A stretch of DNA of 64,000 nucleotides from Andalucia godoyi (taxonomy: Eukaryota > Discoba > Jakobea > Jakobida > Andaluciidae): assembly GCA_009859145.1 (NCBI GenBank), contig VRVR01000033.1:62001-126000 (forward strand), read 5' to 3'. Within the stretch, counting starts at the first letter, position 1. Each line of letters starts with the position of its first letter. Of this stretch, positions 30,246 to 40,151 are shown in pieces. The translations under genes were made by a program, and so were the position numbers. Under the pieces are notes generated by a model. It made no database searches. It worked only from the letters and a program-made list of their open reading frames with translations, and was not told where the DNA came from.

Positions 30246-30551
30246 TATCCTTTCTTGAAGATATTATTATTCTTTTTCGAAATTAGAAATTAGAAATTAG
30301 AAATTAGAAACGAGAAACGAGAAACGAGAAACGAGAAACGAGAAACGAAGAAACGCAGTCTGCGTCAGACGACGCAGTTCAACTGTTTCAACTTTCAAGT
30401 GGCCGTAGACTACAGCAGGGACACGCACACGAGATTCCTATTCATTTATCTATTTTTCTTTATTTTTTTTTGGTTTTGGTTTTGTTTTAGACGTTTGATG
30501 TTTTGACATTAATCCGCACACCACCCATATTGTAGTACAACAGCATATATT

Positions 30552-30586
<35 letters not shown>

Positions 30587-30643
30587 GTTGTTGTTGTTTA
30601 ATTTTTGGTGAACAGTCGGAGGACGTGTGGAGCAGTAAATGTC
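30246..30643. repeat. Divergent promoter spacer with a 7-bp minisatellite and (ATT)n
   Basis: At 30279-30353 there is a period-7 tandem that begins as AAATTAG and switches to AAACGAG. At about 30553-30599 ATT triplets switch to GTT triplets. Both lie between the SOD and GAF/PAS genes. Confidence 0.75.
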
Positions 30644-33172
30644 ATGAGTGAACCAAGTGATCACAATGCAGCAGCGTTTCAGCAAAAACTGAGTGCGCTT
30701 CAAGCATTTTTACAGGGTGACAAGGCCGGCTCTGCGCAGGTGACGGAGGAAAAGCCTCGAAGCTCAGTGCTGATCGATGAGGTCATGAAATCGTTCAAGG
30801 AGAACAAGGATGTGACCGAAATGCTTTCTGGGCTTAAACAAAAGGTCGAGATAATGTCATCAGAGATTCAAGGGAAAATGGACAGGATCATCACGGAAAA
30901 GGATGGAATGATTCACAGAGCTGAGATGGAACATGTACATGAAGACTACCAGGAAGCTTTTCCACCAAACAAGAAATTTTCATTCGGAGACGCGCTTGCT
31001 GGTGCGGTGTCGTCGTCATCGATGCATTCCAAGAATTCGCTGCTGCAGGTTCTCCGCGGACATGCAACGACTGTGGGAAAGGATTCAGTTTCCGTGAAGA
31101 TCCTGGTTGGGTCGCTGCATCTTGTACTGGAAACACTGTGTGTGCAAGTGAATGCAGACAGAGGAAGTGTGTTTCTGTACGAGGAGAAGACGGATGAGTT
31201 GCGATCGGTGGTCCTGTACTCCTCGACGCCGTCAGTGCCGAGTGCATTCGTTCGGAGTCCAGACAAGAAGCTTGCGATGGGAACCGCGAAGGTGTCCAAA
31301 TCTGCGGTTGGAGGGTTGAAAGAAATCCGAATCTCCGCAAAAACCGGTATTGCAGGAACGGTGTTCAAGTCTGGCATCCCGATCAACCTTGTGACAAACG
31401 CTTACGAAGACATTCGGTTTTCGGCACATGTGGACAAACTTTCAGGGTTCAAAACATCAACGATGCTTGCGTGGCCAGTTCGGTCCTGGAAGACAGACAA
31501 GATCCTAGGAGTTGTCCAAGTAATGAACAAGATCGGGGAAGCTTCGTTCACACGACACGACGAAACCCTCGTCGAAATGGTTGTCGGGGTAATGTGCCAT
31601 CTGGTGGACAGACTCTCCAAAATTGACTTATTCTTCAGTCATCAATTTGATTTTACTGATCTGAGCGCAGATCTGTCGCAGAAGCAGACTAGCAAGCAAC
31701 AAGACACCAGGGACGCTGAGCACGCCGGGCCGGAGTCCTCGGAGCCGCATTCTTCTTCGTCACCAGAGCAGGACCACTTCTCTTTGACGCCGGGTGGTGC
31801 TGGTGGCGGACTCGGTAGCAAGAGGCGATCCGTGATCTTCCGATCGAACGGGAAGCATTCGGAACGAAATCTGCTGTCGGGATTCAAAGAGGTTGCCTCC
31901 AAAAGCAACAACACGGTGCAGGCGCCGGAATCTCTTCAAGATGTGGACTCGTTTATCCGGAACATGGAATCCGCGTGGGAGAGAAGAATCCGAGAAGTGG
32001 CGGAGCTGCAAAACGAAAACGCTAGGCTTCGACGGAAAACAGACGTTATCAAAGACGAGCGCGATCTTGCCGAAAAGCGCAACCGTACGTTGGAAAAGGA
32101 AGTGGCAACCCTCGAGCACGCAAAGATGACAATGCGGACAAAACTGCAAGAGGTTGTCCAAGAACTGAATCAGCTGAGAACAGAGTACTCTTTCGTGGCG
32201 GGGCAACTTTCCGTATTCGGACAGAACATGGAGTCCGATCATCAGTCGCGATTCGACACGTCGCCTTCCAGGTCTGCGAGACGGTTTTCCACGAGCGGAG
32301 CATCCAATGCATCATCGTCTGCCCGCGCGACAAGCAGGAGCCAGACGTCATCTCCCGCTGGACAGCGAAAGATGCCAAGACCGACATTTCTTCCTCAGAT
32401 TTCGGCGGATCAGGTTAAATCGATGTATCCAGAAAGATCCACGGAAGTGTACTTTACCAAGCCATCGCCAAGCCCTGGAAATGACTTTTGCAGCGATTCC
32501 CGAGGCCAGAAACGCAGCTCTTCTCGACTTTCTCCTTCACCAGCTTTTTCTGCCAGCGGAACTCCCAAAGAAACTCCTGCAACGGCGGCTAGAACGCCTC
32601 CTCCTCCTTCGTCGTCGTCGTCGTCGTCATCATCATCATCTTCTTCTTCTTCTTCGGTGTTGGACTTCATATCCTCCATTCCTGTGGCAGTGGCCATTGT
32701 CCAGGTCCAAAGTGGAAAGGTCTGGCGGACGAATTCTGCGTTTCTCGAGCTGTTCGGGCTTCCAGATTACGTTTCCGCGAAACCTATGGACATCCGAGCG
32801 TTTGGAGTAGACTGGAACAGCCAGACCATGAAAAGAACTCTGGAAAGGCCTGTAGATGGGGTGCCTTTGGTGCTGCCAATGAAAGAAGAAACGAACGTTG
32901 GTGTGCTTGATCCTGCAGCACCGGTAGCCGCATCATCCTTTGCAGCCTCTGGAATGTCGGTCGTGAGCGTCAGCCTGCTTGGCGACCCGGATATTCTTCC
33001 CGGTGAGGATTTCCGGGTTCGAAAACACGTGGAAGCAGGTGTGCGAGCCCTTGCAGTGATGACAGCAGTGCCCCGAAGCACATGGCTCCTGACGCCAACG
33101 GGCAACAAAGTGAAGGGTCCGTTTGCTTTTGTGACATTTATTCCATCGAGAGACTCGCTGGAATTTCTGTGA
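30644..33172 (+). CDS. GAF domain - coiled coil - PAS-like signalling protein
   Basis: The frame opens with TTG; the first ATG at 30644 gives 842 aa (MSEPSDHNAAAFQQK). After an N-terminal helical region, residues about 148-330 form a GAF domain: CVQVNADRGSVFLYEEKTDEL, then GIAGTVFKSGIPINLV and the STMLAWPV/ILGVVQVMNK strand typical of cyclic-nucleotide or small-ligand-binding GAFs. A coiled coil follows (about 435-525). After a disordered stretch with a Ser run (about 655-670) comes a PAS-like domain (about 672-740: VAVAIVQVQSGKVWRTNSAFLELFGLP). No kinase, cyclase or phosphodiesterase output domain is present. It may sense a ligand and act as a scaffold, possibly at cilium or cytoskeleton (inference). 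Confidence 0.83.
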   Translation: MSEPSDHNAAAFQQKLSALQAFLQGDKAGSAQVTEEKPRSSVLIDEVMKSFKENKDVTEMLSGLKQKVEIMSSEIQGKMDRIITEKDGMIHRAEMEHVHEDYQEAFPPNKKFSFGDALAGAVSSSSMHSKNSLLQVLRGHATTVGKDSVSVKILVGSLHLVLETLCVQVNADRGSVFLYEEKTDELRSVVLYSSTPSVPSAFVRSPDKKLAMGTAKVSKSAVGGLKEIRISAKTGIAGTVFKSGIPINLVTNAYEDIRFSAHVDKLSGFKTSTMLAWPVRSWKTDKILGVVQVMNKIGEASFTRHDETLVEMVVGVMCHLVDRLSKIDLFFSHQFDFTDLSADLSQKQTSKQQDTRDAEHAGPESSEPHSSSSPEQDHFSLTPGGAGGGLGSKRRSVIFRSNGKHSERNLLSGFKEVASKSNNTVQAPESLQDVDSFIRNMESAWERRIREVAELQNENARLRRKTDVIKDERDLAEKRNRTLEKEVATLEHAKMTMRTKLQEVVQELNQLRTEYSFVAGQLSVFGQNMESDHQSRFDTSPSRSARRFSTSGASNASSSARATSRSQTSSPAGQRKMPRPTFLPQISADQVKSMYPERSTEVYFTKPSPSPGNDFCSDSRGQKRSSSRLSPSPAFSASGTPKETPATAARTPPPPSSSSSSSSSSSSSSSSVLDFISSIPVAVAIVQVQSGKVWRTNSAFLELFGLPDYVSAKPMDIRAFGVDWNSQTMKRTLERPVDGVPLVLPMKEETNVGVLDPAAPVAASSFAASGMSVVSVSLLGDPDILPGEDFRVRKHVEAGVRALAVMTAVPRSTWLLTPTGNKVKGPFAFVTFIPSRDSLEFL

Positions 33173-33247
33173 GTCTTTTCTCGATTCGTCTAGGCACCGT
33201 TCCCAAATCCGCTCGCACACGGAACTGCATACGCAGGGGTTCAGCGC

Positions 33248-33979
33248 TTACATGTACACACCCCCGGATTTGACGCTTTCCGTGTATGCAGCGGGAGGTG
33301 CAGATGCTCCTCCATAAGCATACGAAGCTGCAGGAGTGTACCCCATCGGTGCTGTTGGTGGCGGCGGTTGAGCTACGTATGGCTGTGATGCGTAGGTGGG
33401 TGCTGCCGGAGCGTATGTGACCGGCACGTTTGGATTCATGGAAATGGGTCGTGGCGGTGAAAGAGTTCCCGCGGTTCCCTTGGCTTTCTTCCTTAGAACT
33501 CCAACGTCCTTCATGACCACATTGTGCTGTGCAGACATGCAAGAAACGACCGTCAAGAAAATGCAGTTCGCCAAATCTCTCCATTCATCATCATTTGTGC
33601 AAATTGCAATGCAAGACAGAATGAAGGAGGTCCAGAGAATGCAATAGTCGCACGGAGTGTTTTTCAAGCCGTAGCGACTCTGCAGCAGCCACCGATTACC
33701 GGACACTGCAGGTCCCAAGCAGCAGCACGTTTCGCACGCCAAGCACAGAGCTGGGCACGGTTGCACACACGGGTCACAGAAACTGGTGCATGGAAGAGCA
33801 CCAGCACAACAGTGGTAGTTGGACATGTCGCCGTCAAGCAGCGCCATCCTATGCTGAAACGTCACAACGCATGGACAGAAGCAAGCAAAGCAGCACATGC
33901 CTGGTTCCACAAATCCAGCTTCACAGAGGCCGACACTCCACTCTCGAGTATTACTATTGAACTGTGCTATGCTTGCCAT
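33248..33979 (-). CDS. PLAC8-family cysteine-rich membrane protein
   Basis: The frame begins with TTG; the first ATG on the minus strand is at 33979, giving 243 aa (MASIAQFNSNTREWSVGLCE). It has the PLAC8 layout: an N-terminal W.VGLC motif, the core CCFACFCPCVV, a long Cys-rich stretch (CCAGALPCTSFCDPCVQPC), then two hydrophobic segments around CDYCILWTSFILSCIAIC and CIFLTVVSCMSAQHNVVM. The C-terminal 75 residues are Pro/Ala/Tyr-rich with YAPAAP-type repeats. PLAC8 relatives include plant cadmium-resistance and cell-number-regulator proteins that act at the plasma membrane in metal export or growth. The specific role here is unknown. It is convergent with the GAF/PAS gene (75 bases apart). 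Confidence 0.82.
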   Translation of the reverse strand: MASIAQFNSNTREWSVGLCEAGFVEPGMCCFACFCPCVVTFQHRMALLDGDMSNYHCCAGALPCTSFCDPCVQPCPALCLACETCCCLGPAVSGNRWLLQSRYGLKNTPCDYCILWTSFILSCIAICTNDDEWRDLANCIFLTVVSCMSAQHNVVMKDVGVLRKKAKGTAGTLSPPRPISMNPNVPVTYAPAAPTYASQPYVAQPPPPTAPMGYTPAASYAYGGASAPPAAYTESVKSGGVYM

Positions 33980-34813
33980 TTGCCTGTTGCAACTCTGGTC
34001 CTCCAACCCCTCTCTCTCTCTTTCTCTTCTTTTGTGAATTTTACTTTACGGCTTTCCCTTTCCATGAGTCGGCGTCCATTGTGTTCATGTCATGTGAATG
34101 TTTTTATTTCCACTAATGCAACACACTAAACAGCGCGCAGGCCTTCAAGTGAACAGAGTGGACAAAGTATTAACCTCCAACCCAAGCCTCTCCAAACATG
34201 TGGCGCATGCCGCGCCTCAAAAACAGATTATTTGGCGTAAAGTGACTATTACAATTAGCATCAGCACCCATCATCGATTACAAGGATCAGTTGTCAATAT
34301 TCGACAGCGTCCTATTGGGCCTCGATCTGCCGCCACCGGTAACAGCATCCTGCAGAAGAAAAAGGTCGGTCTTCATTCAACAGCAATGTCGACGGCTGCC
34401 AACTCAGCCATGCTATCCGATGATATCACAGCCGTCCACCAGACCTTTGGGTTGGAGGAATGCATTATTACTGGAAAAAATATAAACACGCAGAAAAATA
34501 CCGCCAAAAAGAAACAAAAGGCCTCAGCAGCTGTAAATTAAAAAATTAATGAGAGTTTTGGATTCGGTCCTGACTTCTCCTCGTTTCGAACTTCAACGAA
34601 CTTGACAGTTTCGTAATTGATCGGTTTCCAAGCACACATCCATACCATAATTGCCCGATATTTCCAAAACAGCCCAATCTGCTGCGCTCCGCCGGGAAAC
34701 CCACCAATAGCAAAAAAAACCCCTCACGTTTTGCCAAACTTCAAATCACGTTCAATATCTGGTTCCTTTTCAGTCCAATCACACCCACGTTCACAGATAT
34801 ACAAGGCACACGC

Positions 34814-34871
<58 letters not shown>

Positions 34872-35074
34872 TACTCTCTCTCTCTCTTTCTCTCTCTCAC
34901 TGTCTCACGGTTTCCGGTTTTCCCCTTTTTTTAAATAACATATATTTTTGTTTTTGTTAAATTCCCCCTCAGTAGTATTGTACTACTCTTGATTTGACCC
35001 TTCAGAGGACTGTCATAGTCGGTTAGAGTTTGTTTGGGGGTTCGGGGTTGTTTTGTTTTTTGTTTTGGATTTGC
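33980..35074. repeat. 1.1-kb spacer with (CT)n(CA)n microsatellite
   Basis: A long compound repeat (CT)n then (CA)n then (CT)n lies at about 34817-34901. A 147-aa frame at 34098-34541 starts at a non-ATG codon and has no domain-like composition, so it is not called. Nothing else was seen. Confidence 0.55.
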
Positions 35075-37090
35075 ATGCGGACGTCAACTGGATCTCCTCG
35101 TGGAGCGTACCATGCGCTGGCTGATGAGAGCGCGCTTCCGTTTTCAACACATGAAGAATCAACAGTCTCCGTCCAGTGGCGATCGATCCGCAACCTCGAT
35201 TCATTTCTAAGCAGAATTTATCAATACTGGCATCAAAAAGGATGGTTATGCATTATTTTGAAGCAGCTCTTTCATGTTTTGACGCTCGGCTTTGCGCTGT
35301 GCTTTACGTTTTTCTTGCTTGCCATGGTCGACTGGGACAATTACACCGTTGGGTTCCAAAAGGATAATCCGTTCACAAATGTCGTGATCCTGTTCGAGTC
35401 TGTTTTCGGGCTTTATTGGATCGTTTCGCTGTTCCGATTGTTCAAAATAAGCAGAGACGCGTGGGAAATGAGGTCCTTTTATCACTCGGAGCTTGAAATC
35501 AAGGAGTCCGAGTTATCGTATCTTACGTGGGATGAGGTCTGCGCGGCGCTCATCGAGTACCAGAATCGAAGAAATGCCCTCAGTCGGGTGAAGAAGCTCG
35601 ACCACCTGGATATTGCACATCGCATTCTGCGAACCGAAAACTACATTTTGCTGTTGTTCCAATCACACGTGTTTTCCAAGCTCAATTCACGGTTGGAGCT
35701 GACAAAACTGCTCGAATGGAATTTCCGGCATCTTGTCTCCGGTATTTACAACACGGAGACATTCGAAGTCGAACGGAACTTCTCGTCGCTGCTCCGCAAA
35801 CGAGCTATTTGGCTTGCACTGCTCAACTTTTTCGCTGCTCCCTTTATGATCATCTTCTTGTTTGTGCATCTCATCTTTCGATATACAGAGGAGTTGCGCT
35901 CGGCGCCCTGGAACATCGGAATGCGTTCGTGGAGTCCGTATGCGAGATGGCTGTTCCGCGAATACAACGAACTGCCGCATGTGCTTCAGCAGCGACTGGT
36001 GCAGGCTGCGCCTCCGACCAGCAAGTATCTATCGTATTTCCCAATGCCCATACCGAATCTGCTAGCGCGAACGGTACTGTTTGTTGTTGGCTCGTTTTCC
36101 GCGGTAATCATCATTGTTTCCGTGATTCACGATGAGCTGTTCCTTGGTTTGGAAATCGGGTCCAAGCCACTTGCCTGGTACCTGGCGGTGTTCGCGTCGG
36201 TGCTTGCGGTGGCCAGATCACTCATCAGTGAGCAAAATGCGTTGATCCATCCGCATCATACGCTGTCGGAAGTTGCCGCACAGACACACTATTTCCCTCC
36301 GGAGTGGAACGGCAAGGCACACATGCCTGAGGTCCGAGACTTTATCATTTCGCTGTATCCGTACCGCATGCAGCTCTTTATCCGCGAGCTCTTTGCCGTG
36401 TGGTCCGTTCCTTTTGTCCTCTTTTTCTGGGTGCCCAAGCATGCTGATGCAATCGCGTTCTTGCTGCACGAAAATACAACAAACGTCGAAGGTGTCGGGC
36501 ACGTGTGTGCAAGAGCCGACTTTCAGCATGTCCAGGCACAAGACAAGACTGGTGCGTCGTTCATGTCGTTCGTTGCGCATCACCCGTCGTGGAAGCATCT
36601 GGAATCCCGTCCGGAGGCATCGCAGATGTTTACCCAGGTTACCGGAGTCCAGTCGGACTCGCTGCGCAACTCACTGCTTGTTCTTCCGGCTAGCCATATG
36701 CACGAGACAACGGCCGCGCACCGTCTTCCGGTGCGGTTTGCAACGGGAACGAACTTGCGCGGACGTGCTGATTCGCTTGGGGAATCTTCCCTTTTTGTGG
36801 GGAATCCAAGCAGTCCTGCGCTCCTCCGTATCGCCGGTGCAGCGGGCCGTGCAAGACCGGCACCGTCTCCAGGAACGGTAGATCCAGCAGATTCGGTTCT
36901 TATTGATATGCCAGTGTCGGACCAGGGTGTCCGGCCAACGATGCTTGCGTCGTCCCATCTGTACACATCCGCTGGACAGCCCGCAACAGGCCAACAGATT
37001 TCTCGAGAACTGTACGACCTCCTGCAAAGCTACGTCAACAACCACCCCACGACTGCACAACGGCGTGCATCTCTCGACGAATCACCATAA
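35075..37090 (+). CDS. ATG9: Autophagy lipid scramblase ATG9
   Basis: The first in-frame ATG is 35075 (upstream TTG at 35030 discarded), giving 671 aa. ATG9 moves phospholipids between leaflets of the growing autophagosome. Family blocks present: IYQYWHQKGWLCIILKQL, followed by FALCFTFFLLAMVDW; the central LLARLRTENYILLLF-like segment; LRSAPWNIGMRSWSPYARWLFR with FNELPH-like EYNELPH; and FPPEWNGKAH with YPYRMQLFIRELFAVWSVP. About six hydrophobic segments are seen (near 65, 105, 245, 330, 365 and 435). The C-terminal 150 residues are disordered, as usual. It is somewhat short compared with plant or animal ATG9 but complete. Presence of ATG9 argues against red algae. Confidence 0.92.
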   Translation: MRTSTGSPRGAYHALADESALPFSTHEESTVSVQWRSIRNLDSFLSRIYQYWHQKGWLCIILKQLFHVLTLGFALCFTFFLLAMVDWDNYTVGFQKDNPFTNVVILFESVFGLYWIVSLFRLFKISRDAWEMRSFYHSELEIKESELSYLTWDEVCAALIEYQNRRNALSRVKKLDHLDIAHRILRTENYILLLFQSHVFSKLNSRLELTKLLEWNFRHLVSGIYNTETFEVERNFSSLLRKRAIWLALLNFFAAPFMIIFLFVHLIFRYTEELRSAPWNIGMRSWSPYARWLFREYNELPHVLQQRLVQAAPPTSKYLSYFPMPIPNLLARTVLFVVGSFSAVIIIVSVIHDELFLGLEIGSKPLAWYLAVFASVLAVARSLISEQNALIHPHHTLSEVAAQTHYFPPEWNGKAHMPEVRDFIISLYPYRMQLFIRELFAVWSVPFVLFFWVPKHADAIAFLLHENTTNVEGVGHVCARADFQHVQAQDKTGASFMSFVAHHPSWKHLESRPEASQMFTQVTGVQSDSLRNSLLVLPASHMHETTAAHRLPVRFATGTNLRGRADSLGESSLFVGNPSSPALLRIAGAAGRARPAPSPGTVDPADSVLIDMPVSDQGVRPTMLASSHLYTSAGQPATGQQISRELYDLLQSYVNNHPTTAQRRASLDESP

Positions 37091-37544
37091 TGTCGTTTCC
37101 TCTTTAGTTCGATAGCAACGACAACAACAACAACAAACCAACCAACCAACCAAACAAACAAACAAACAAACAAACAAACAACAATCATCACCACCATCAT
37201 CATAATAATAAGAACAAGAACAATAAAACGAACAATGCTATACACTCTACTTTCTTTCCTTTACTATCATCCTACTGGATTGTTCAACGTTGCCAGAGCA
37301 CCTTCCGGCACCTTTTTTTAAATATAATACTGTTGACGAGGTTGCTGTTGTACGGTTCGGCAAGATTCGTCAAAACACTCCGCACAACCGAATACCACAG
37401 CCAGTCGGGGAAAAGAGAAGAACTGAGAAAGCGAAAAACAAGCACGCAAAAGACAAGGAAGCATGTCTGCAAAAAGACGTTCTATTCGCTGAGATCATCA
37501 TCGCAAGAAAAACCCTAGAAAAGCACAGAGTAATAGGTAAAGAG
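37091..37544. repeat. Spacer with (AACA)n repeats
   Basis: AACAACAAC and (AAAC)n tandems occupy about 37118-37182, followed by CATCATAATAATAA. The open frame upstream of the deformylase ATG starts at a TTG and shows no targeting-type peptide, so it is treated as untranslated. Confidence 0.55.
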
Positions 37545-38105
37545 ATGGAGGCTCAAACGGTTCGTCTGATTGGAGACCCTGTGCTTCACAAGCGCAGCCC
37601 CGAGATCGCCGATGTCCATGACCCGCAGATCGTCCAAGCTCGACTGGAATTGCATGCAACTCTCGAAAAGTTTCGGAAGGCGCAAGGATTCGGAAGAGGC
37701 ATCGCTGCACCACAAATTGGATACAACATGCGAATGATCGCACTGAATCTCGGAGTGAACAATGGCGGAGTGTTTACCATGCACAACCCGGTTTTTCGTG
37801 ACCTGAGCGCGGAAACGTTTACAATGTGGGACGACTGCATGTCCTTTCCCGATTTCTTAGTTCGTGTAAAGCGTCACCGATCGCTCACGGTGGATTTCCT
37901 TGACGACGACGGTATTCCGAGAACGCTAGAACGCGTGGACATCGCCCTTTCCGAGTTGCTGCAGCACGAAGGTGATCATTTGGACGGCATTACTTCGTTT
38001 GATCGCATGCACGGAACTAACGCCGTTGTGCACCGCAAGGTATACGAAGCATCCAAGCAGTTCTTTGACAATGCAGTCGACTACTCCATCGCTCCCACCC
38101 TCTGA
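37545..38105 (+). CDS. Peptide deformylase-family protein
   Basis: The ATG at 37545 gives 186 aa (MEAQTVRLIGDPVLHKRSPE), the usual deformylase length. Motif 1 is GRGIAAPQIG, motif 2 is WDDCMSFP where the canonical form is EGCLS, and motif 3 is QHEGDHLDGI (HExDH). The Cys and two His metal ligands and the catalytic Glu are therefore all present. The enzyme removes formyl groups from N-terminal methionine of organelle-made proteins. No clear transit peptide is visible from the first ATG. Either a leader lies in the 85-codon non-ATG extension or an unseen exon, or the protein is a cytosolic PDF-like enzyme. Confidence 0.87.
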   Translation: MEAQTVRLIGDPVLHKRSPEIADVHDPQIVQARLELHATLEKFRKAQGFGRGIAAPQIGYNMRMIALNLGVNNGGVFTMHNPVFRDLSAETFTMWDDCMSFPDFLVRVKRHRSLTVDFLDDDGIPRTLERVDIALSELLQHEGDHLDGITSFDRMHGTNAVVHRKVYEASKQFFDNAVDYSIAPTL

Positions 38106-38742
38106 ACACACGCCCACCCACACACATTTGGTCGTTACAAAAAAGAGGTATATAAAAAAAATTCAATTTCGAAATTCCAGCAATTCCTCAAGCCGTTCTT
38201 CCTTTGAGGCGACGTGGCGTCAAAAGAAAGTAAAAAATATTAAAAGTATAATAAACACGACTGTGCTTTTTTAATTTAATATTTTGACTTGGCAAAAGCA
38301 AAAGGGGGAAAACAAAACAATCATATAAAACGATCAATCAGCTCAAACAAACACACGAACAGACGTTGCGGCTGTGGAGATGACCTTGTATTACCTTCAT
38401 TTCGGGTTCCACAAGCATCCAAAGAGGGTGCGCATCAGCATGCTTGCGAATCGATCGACGCGCCGTTCTTGTATCGGGATCCACCAAAGTATTTGTACTC
38501 CTGATGTAGGCGGGGTGGAGTCCTCGCGTAGAGAGACTACGACCGTTCCCACCGGATTCTCTTTTTTTTTTGCACTGATTTTTATTTTTCTTTAGAGGCC
38601 TGTGCGGTACGATGGATGTTGCCTGCTGTGCGATCGTTCGTTCGCCGGTTCCGACAGCGTTTTTCCCAACGCGAGCAGTTTCGTCTGCACACTGTTCAAG
38701 GGATTTTAATGGATTCCAACGGACTGAGATTGGACAAGAAAA
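38106..38742. other. Spacer, nothing recognised
   Basis: AT-rich start (38140-38290), T run at about 38562-38573. Short frames only; no gene or repeat copy was seen. Confidence 0.4.
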
Positions 38743-39627
38743 ATGCGCCGAAATAGTGTGTCGGACCGTCCGCTGGGCCGGGCCGAGTTGTTATCGTGGC
38801 TGGGAAACGTGTTGCAAACAGACTCGTACACAAAGCTTGAGCAGCTATCTGATGGCATTGCGTATCTGCAGTTGTTTGAGCATATATTTCCAGATGCACT
38901 GGGTCCGAGTCCGACGCATTTGCATGGGAGTGCATCTGGAGGTCCGCTGCATACTCCGAAGAACAATGTTCGACAGGATTCTCTGAAGCGGTTCCAAGCG
39001 CTGCAGCAAACCCTGAGCAAAAACGACCTTTTGAAACGACCGCTGCCAATCGAACGCCTTGTGGACGCGAAGTTTTCCGATCATTTGGATCTGCTCCAGT
39101 GGATGCATTCCCAAGCTGCCTCGCGACAACCGGCACTCTTGAAGGCTCCTGTGCATCGGCCTGTTCATTCGATCTCTGTCGATCTGTATGGAAGCGATGA
39201 GCCCGGCAACAGCACCCAAAAGGTTGTCACCAGTAGTAATGATAGTAGCAGTGGTGGTGGTGGTACAACAAAACGGCAGCTTCAGAGTCACCACTATGAT
39301 CATTCTGAAAGGCGAATTGTGCAAATGGACGACGAGAACGTCGCATCGAGCGTGGACAGGCAGTATATGTTTGAAGATGGGGAGAACGTGACGGACCAAG
39401 TGCTTGAGCTTGAGAGACTTGCAGGGTCGCTGCAAGAAGAGCTCGAGGAAGAGATCCAGGAAGTCGATGAGCTTGCCCTGCACGTTTCCGACGCAGCCAT
39501 GGAGCGAGACTTTTACTTTGACAAGCTCCGCAGCATCGAGGTGCTCTGCGAAATGCACGGCGAACACGACCGTGAATCTTCTGCCGCCATCCTCAACGTC
39601 ATCCGAGCTCGCTTCTCTTCCATCTAA
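38743..39627 (+). CDS. EB1-family microtubule plus-end binding protein
   Basis: The protein has 294 aa from ATG 38743. An N-terminal calponin-homology domain (about residues 10-125) carries the EB1 signatures RAELLSWLGNVLQTDSYTKL, EQLSDGIAYLQLFEHIFP, and KFSDHLDLLQWMHS. A linker with Ser/Gly and His follows, then a coiled coil and the EB-homology end (ERDFYFDKLRSIEVLCE, about 250-266). EB1 tracks growing microtubule ends and recruits partners such as CLASP or dynactin, and it marks basal bodies in flagellates. Oddity: a Gly/Ser/His-containing insert (SPTHLHGSASGGPLHTPKNN) sits inside the CH domain, and no C-terminal EEY/F motif is present. Confidence 0.92.
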   Translation: MRRNSVSDRPLGRAELLSWLGNVLQTDSYTKLEQLSDGIAYLQLFEHIFPDALGPSPTHLHGSASGGPLHTPKNNVRQDSLKRFQALQQTLSKNDLLKRPLPIERLVDAKFSDHLDLLQWMHSQAASRQPALLKAPVHRPVHSISVDLYGSDEPGNSTQKVVTSSNDSSSGGGGTTKRQLQSHHYDHSERRIVQMDDENVASSVDRQYMFEDGENVTDQVLELERLAGSLQEELEEEIQEVDELALHVSDAAMERDFYFDKLRSIEVLCEMHGEHDRESSAAILNVIRARFSSI

Positions 39628-39782
39628 GCAGACCGAACCTCTCAATCCCCCATCCACTCTCTCCTTTCCTCTCTCTGTCTCTATCTCACTCTTGTTTCGT
39701 TTCGTTTATTAGGCATGTAGTGAAACGTCCGCTGTGCTGCGCAACCATGTGCTGTGTGCTGCTGTGGATATGGCGAGGCCGC

Positions 39783-40151
39783 CTAGGATCCCTGGCCTGG
39801 CAATGGCCAACCGCGTTGGATTACCTGCGTTTCAATCGCCGATACTTCTGCCTTTGCTTCTCTAAGCATCCGTGCTGCTTCTTTACCACTTTGCATACGT
39901 GCATTGGCCCGAAACGTCTCCGCCACGTAATTTCGGACAAGCTCCGTCATTAGCTCGTGGTTCGTAAGCTGTGACTTCATTCCCTTTGCAGATACCGCAG
40001 AAAGATGAGACTCTTCTTTCAAGAACTCCTGCTGCAACAGCGACTGAACTCCCGGCGCTCGGACGTAATCAGGCGCAAGTCGCAAACACCGCTTATACAA
40101 TGCTAAAACACTTCCTCGGTGACTTTGCACTCCTCGCTTCAACATTGCCAT
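39783..40151 (-). CDS. LYR-motif mitochondrial assembly/respiratory subunit-like protein
   Basis: The protein has 122 aa from ATG 40151. The N-terminus (VQSHRGSVLALYKRCLRLAPDYVR) has the L-Y-x-R core of the complex 1 LYR family, followed by a helical pattern with FLKEE and a conserved F in YVAETFRANARMQ. Such proteins bind acyl-carrier protein and are subunits of complex I (NDUFA6, NDUFB9) or assembly factors for Fe-S proteins and complexes II, III and V. The LYKR...L spacing and EAKAE.. helix near the end recall NDUFB9, but assignment within the family is not secure. Confidence 0.68.
   Translation of the reverse strand: MAMLKRGVQSHRGSVLALYKRCLRLAPDYVRAPGVQSLLQQEFLKEESHLSAVSAKGMKSQLTNHELMTELVRNYVAETFRANARMQSGKEAARMLREAKAEVSAIETQVIQRGWPLPGQGS

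Noticed and set aside
34098-34541. 147-aa plus-strand frame in the spacer before ATG9
   Set aside because: Non-ATG start, no motif, unusual composition.
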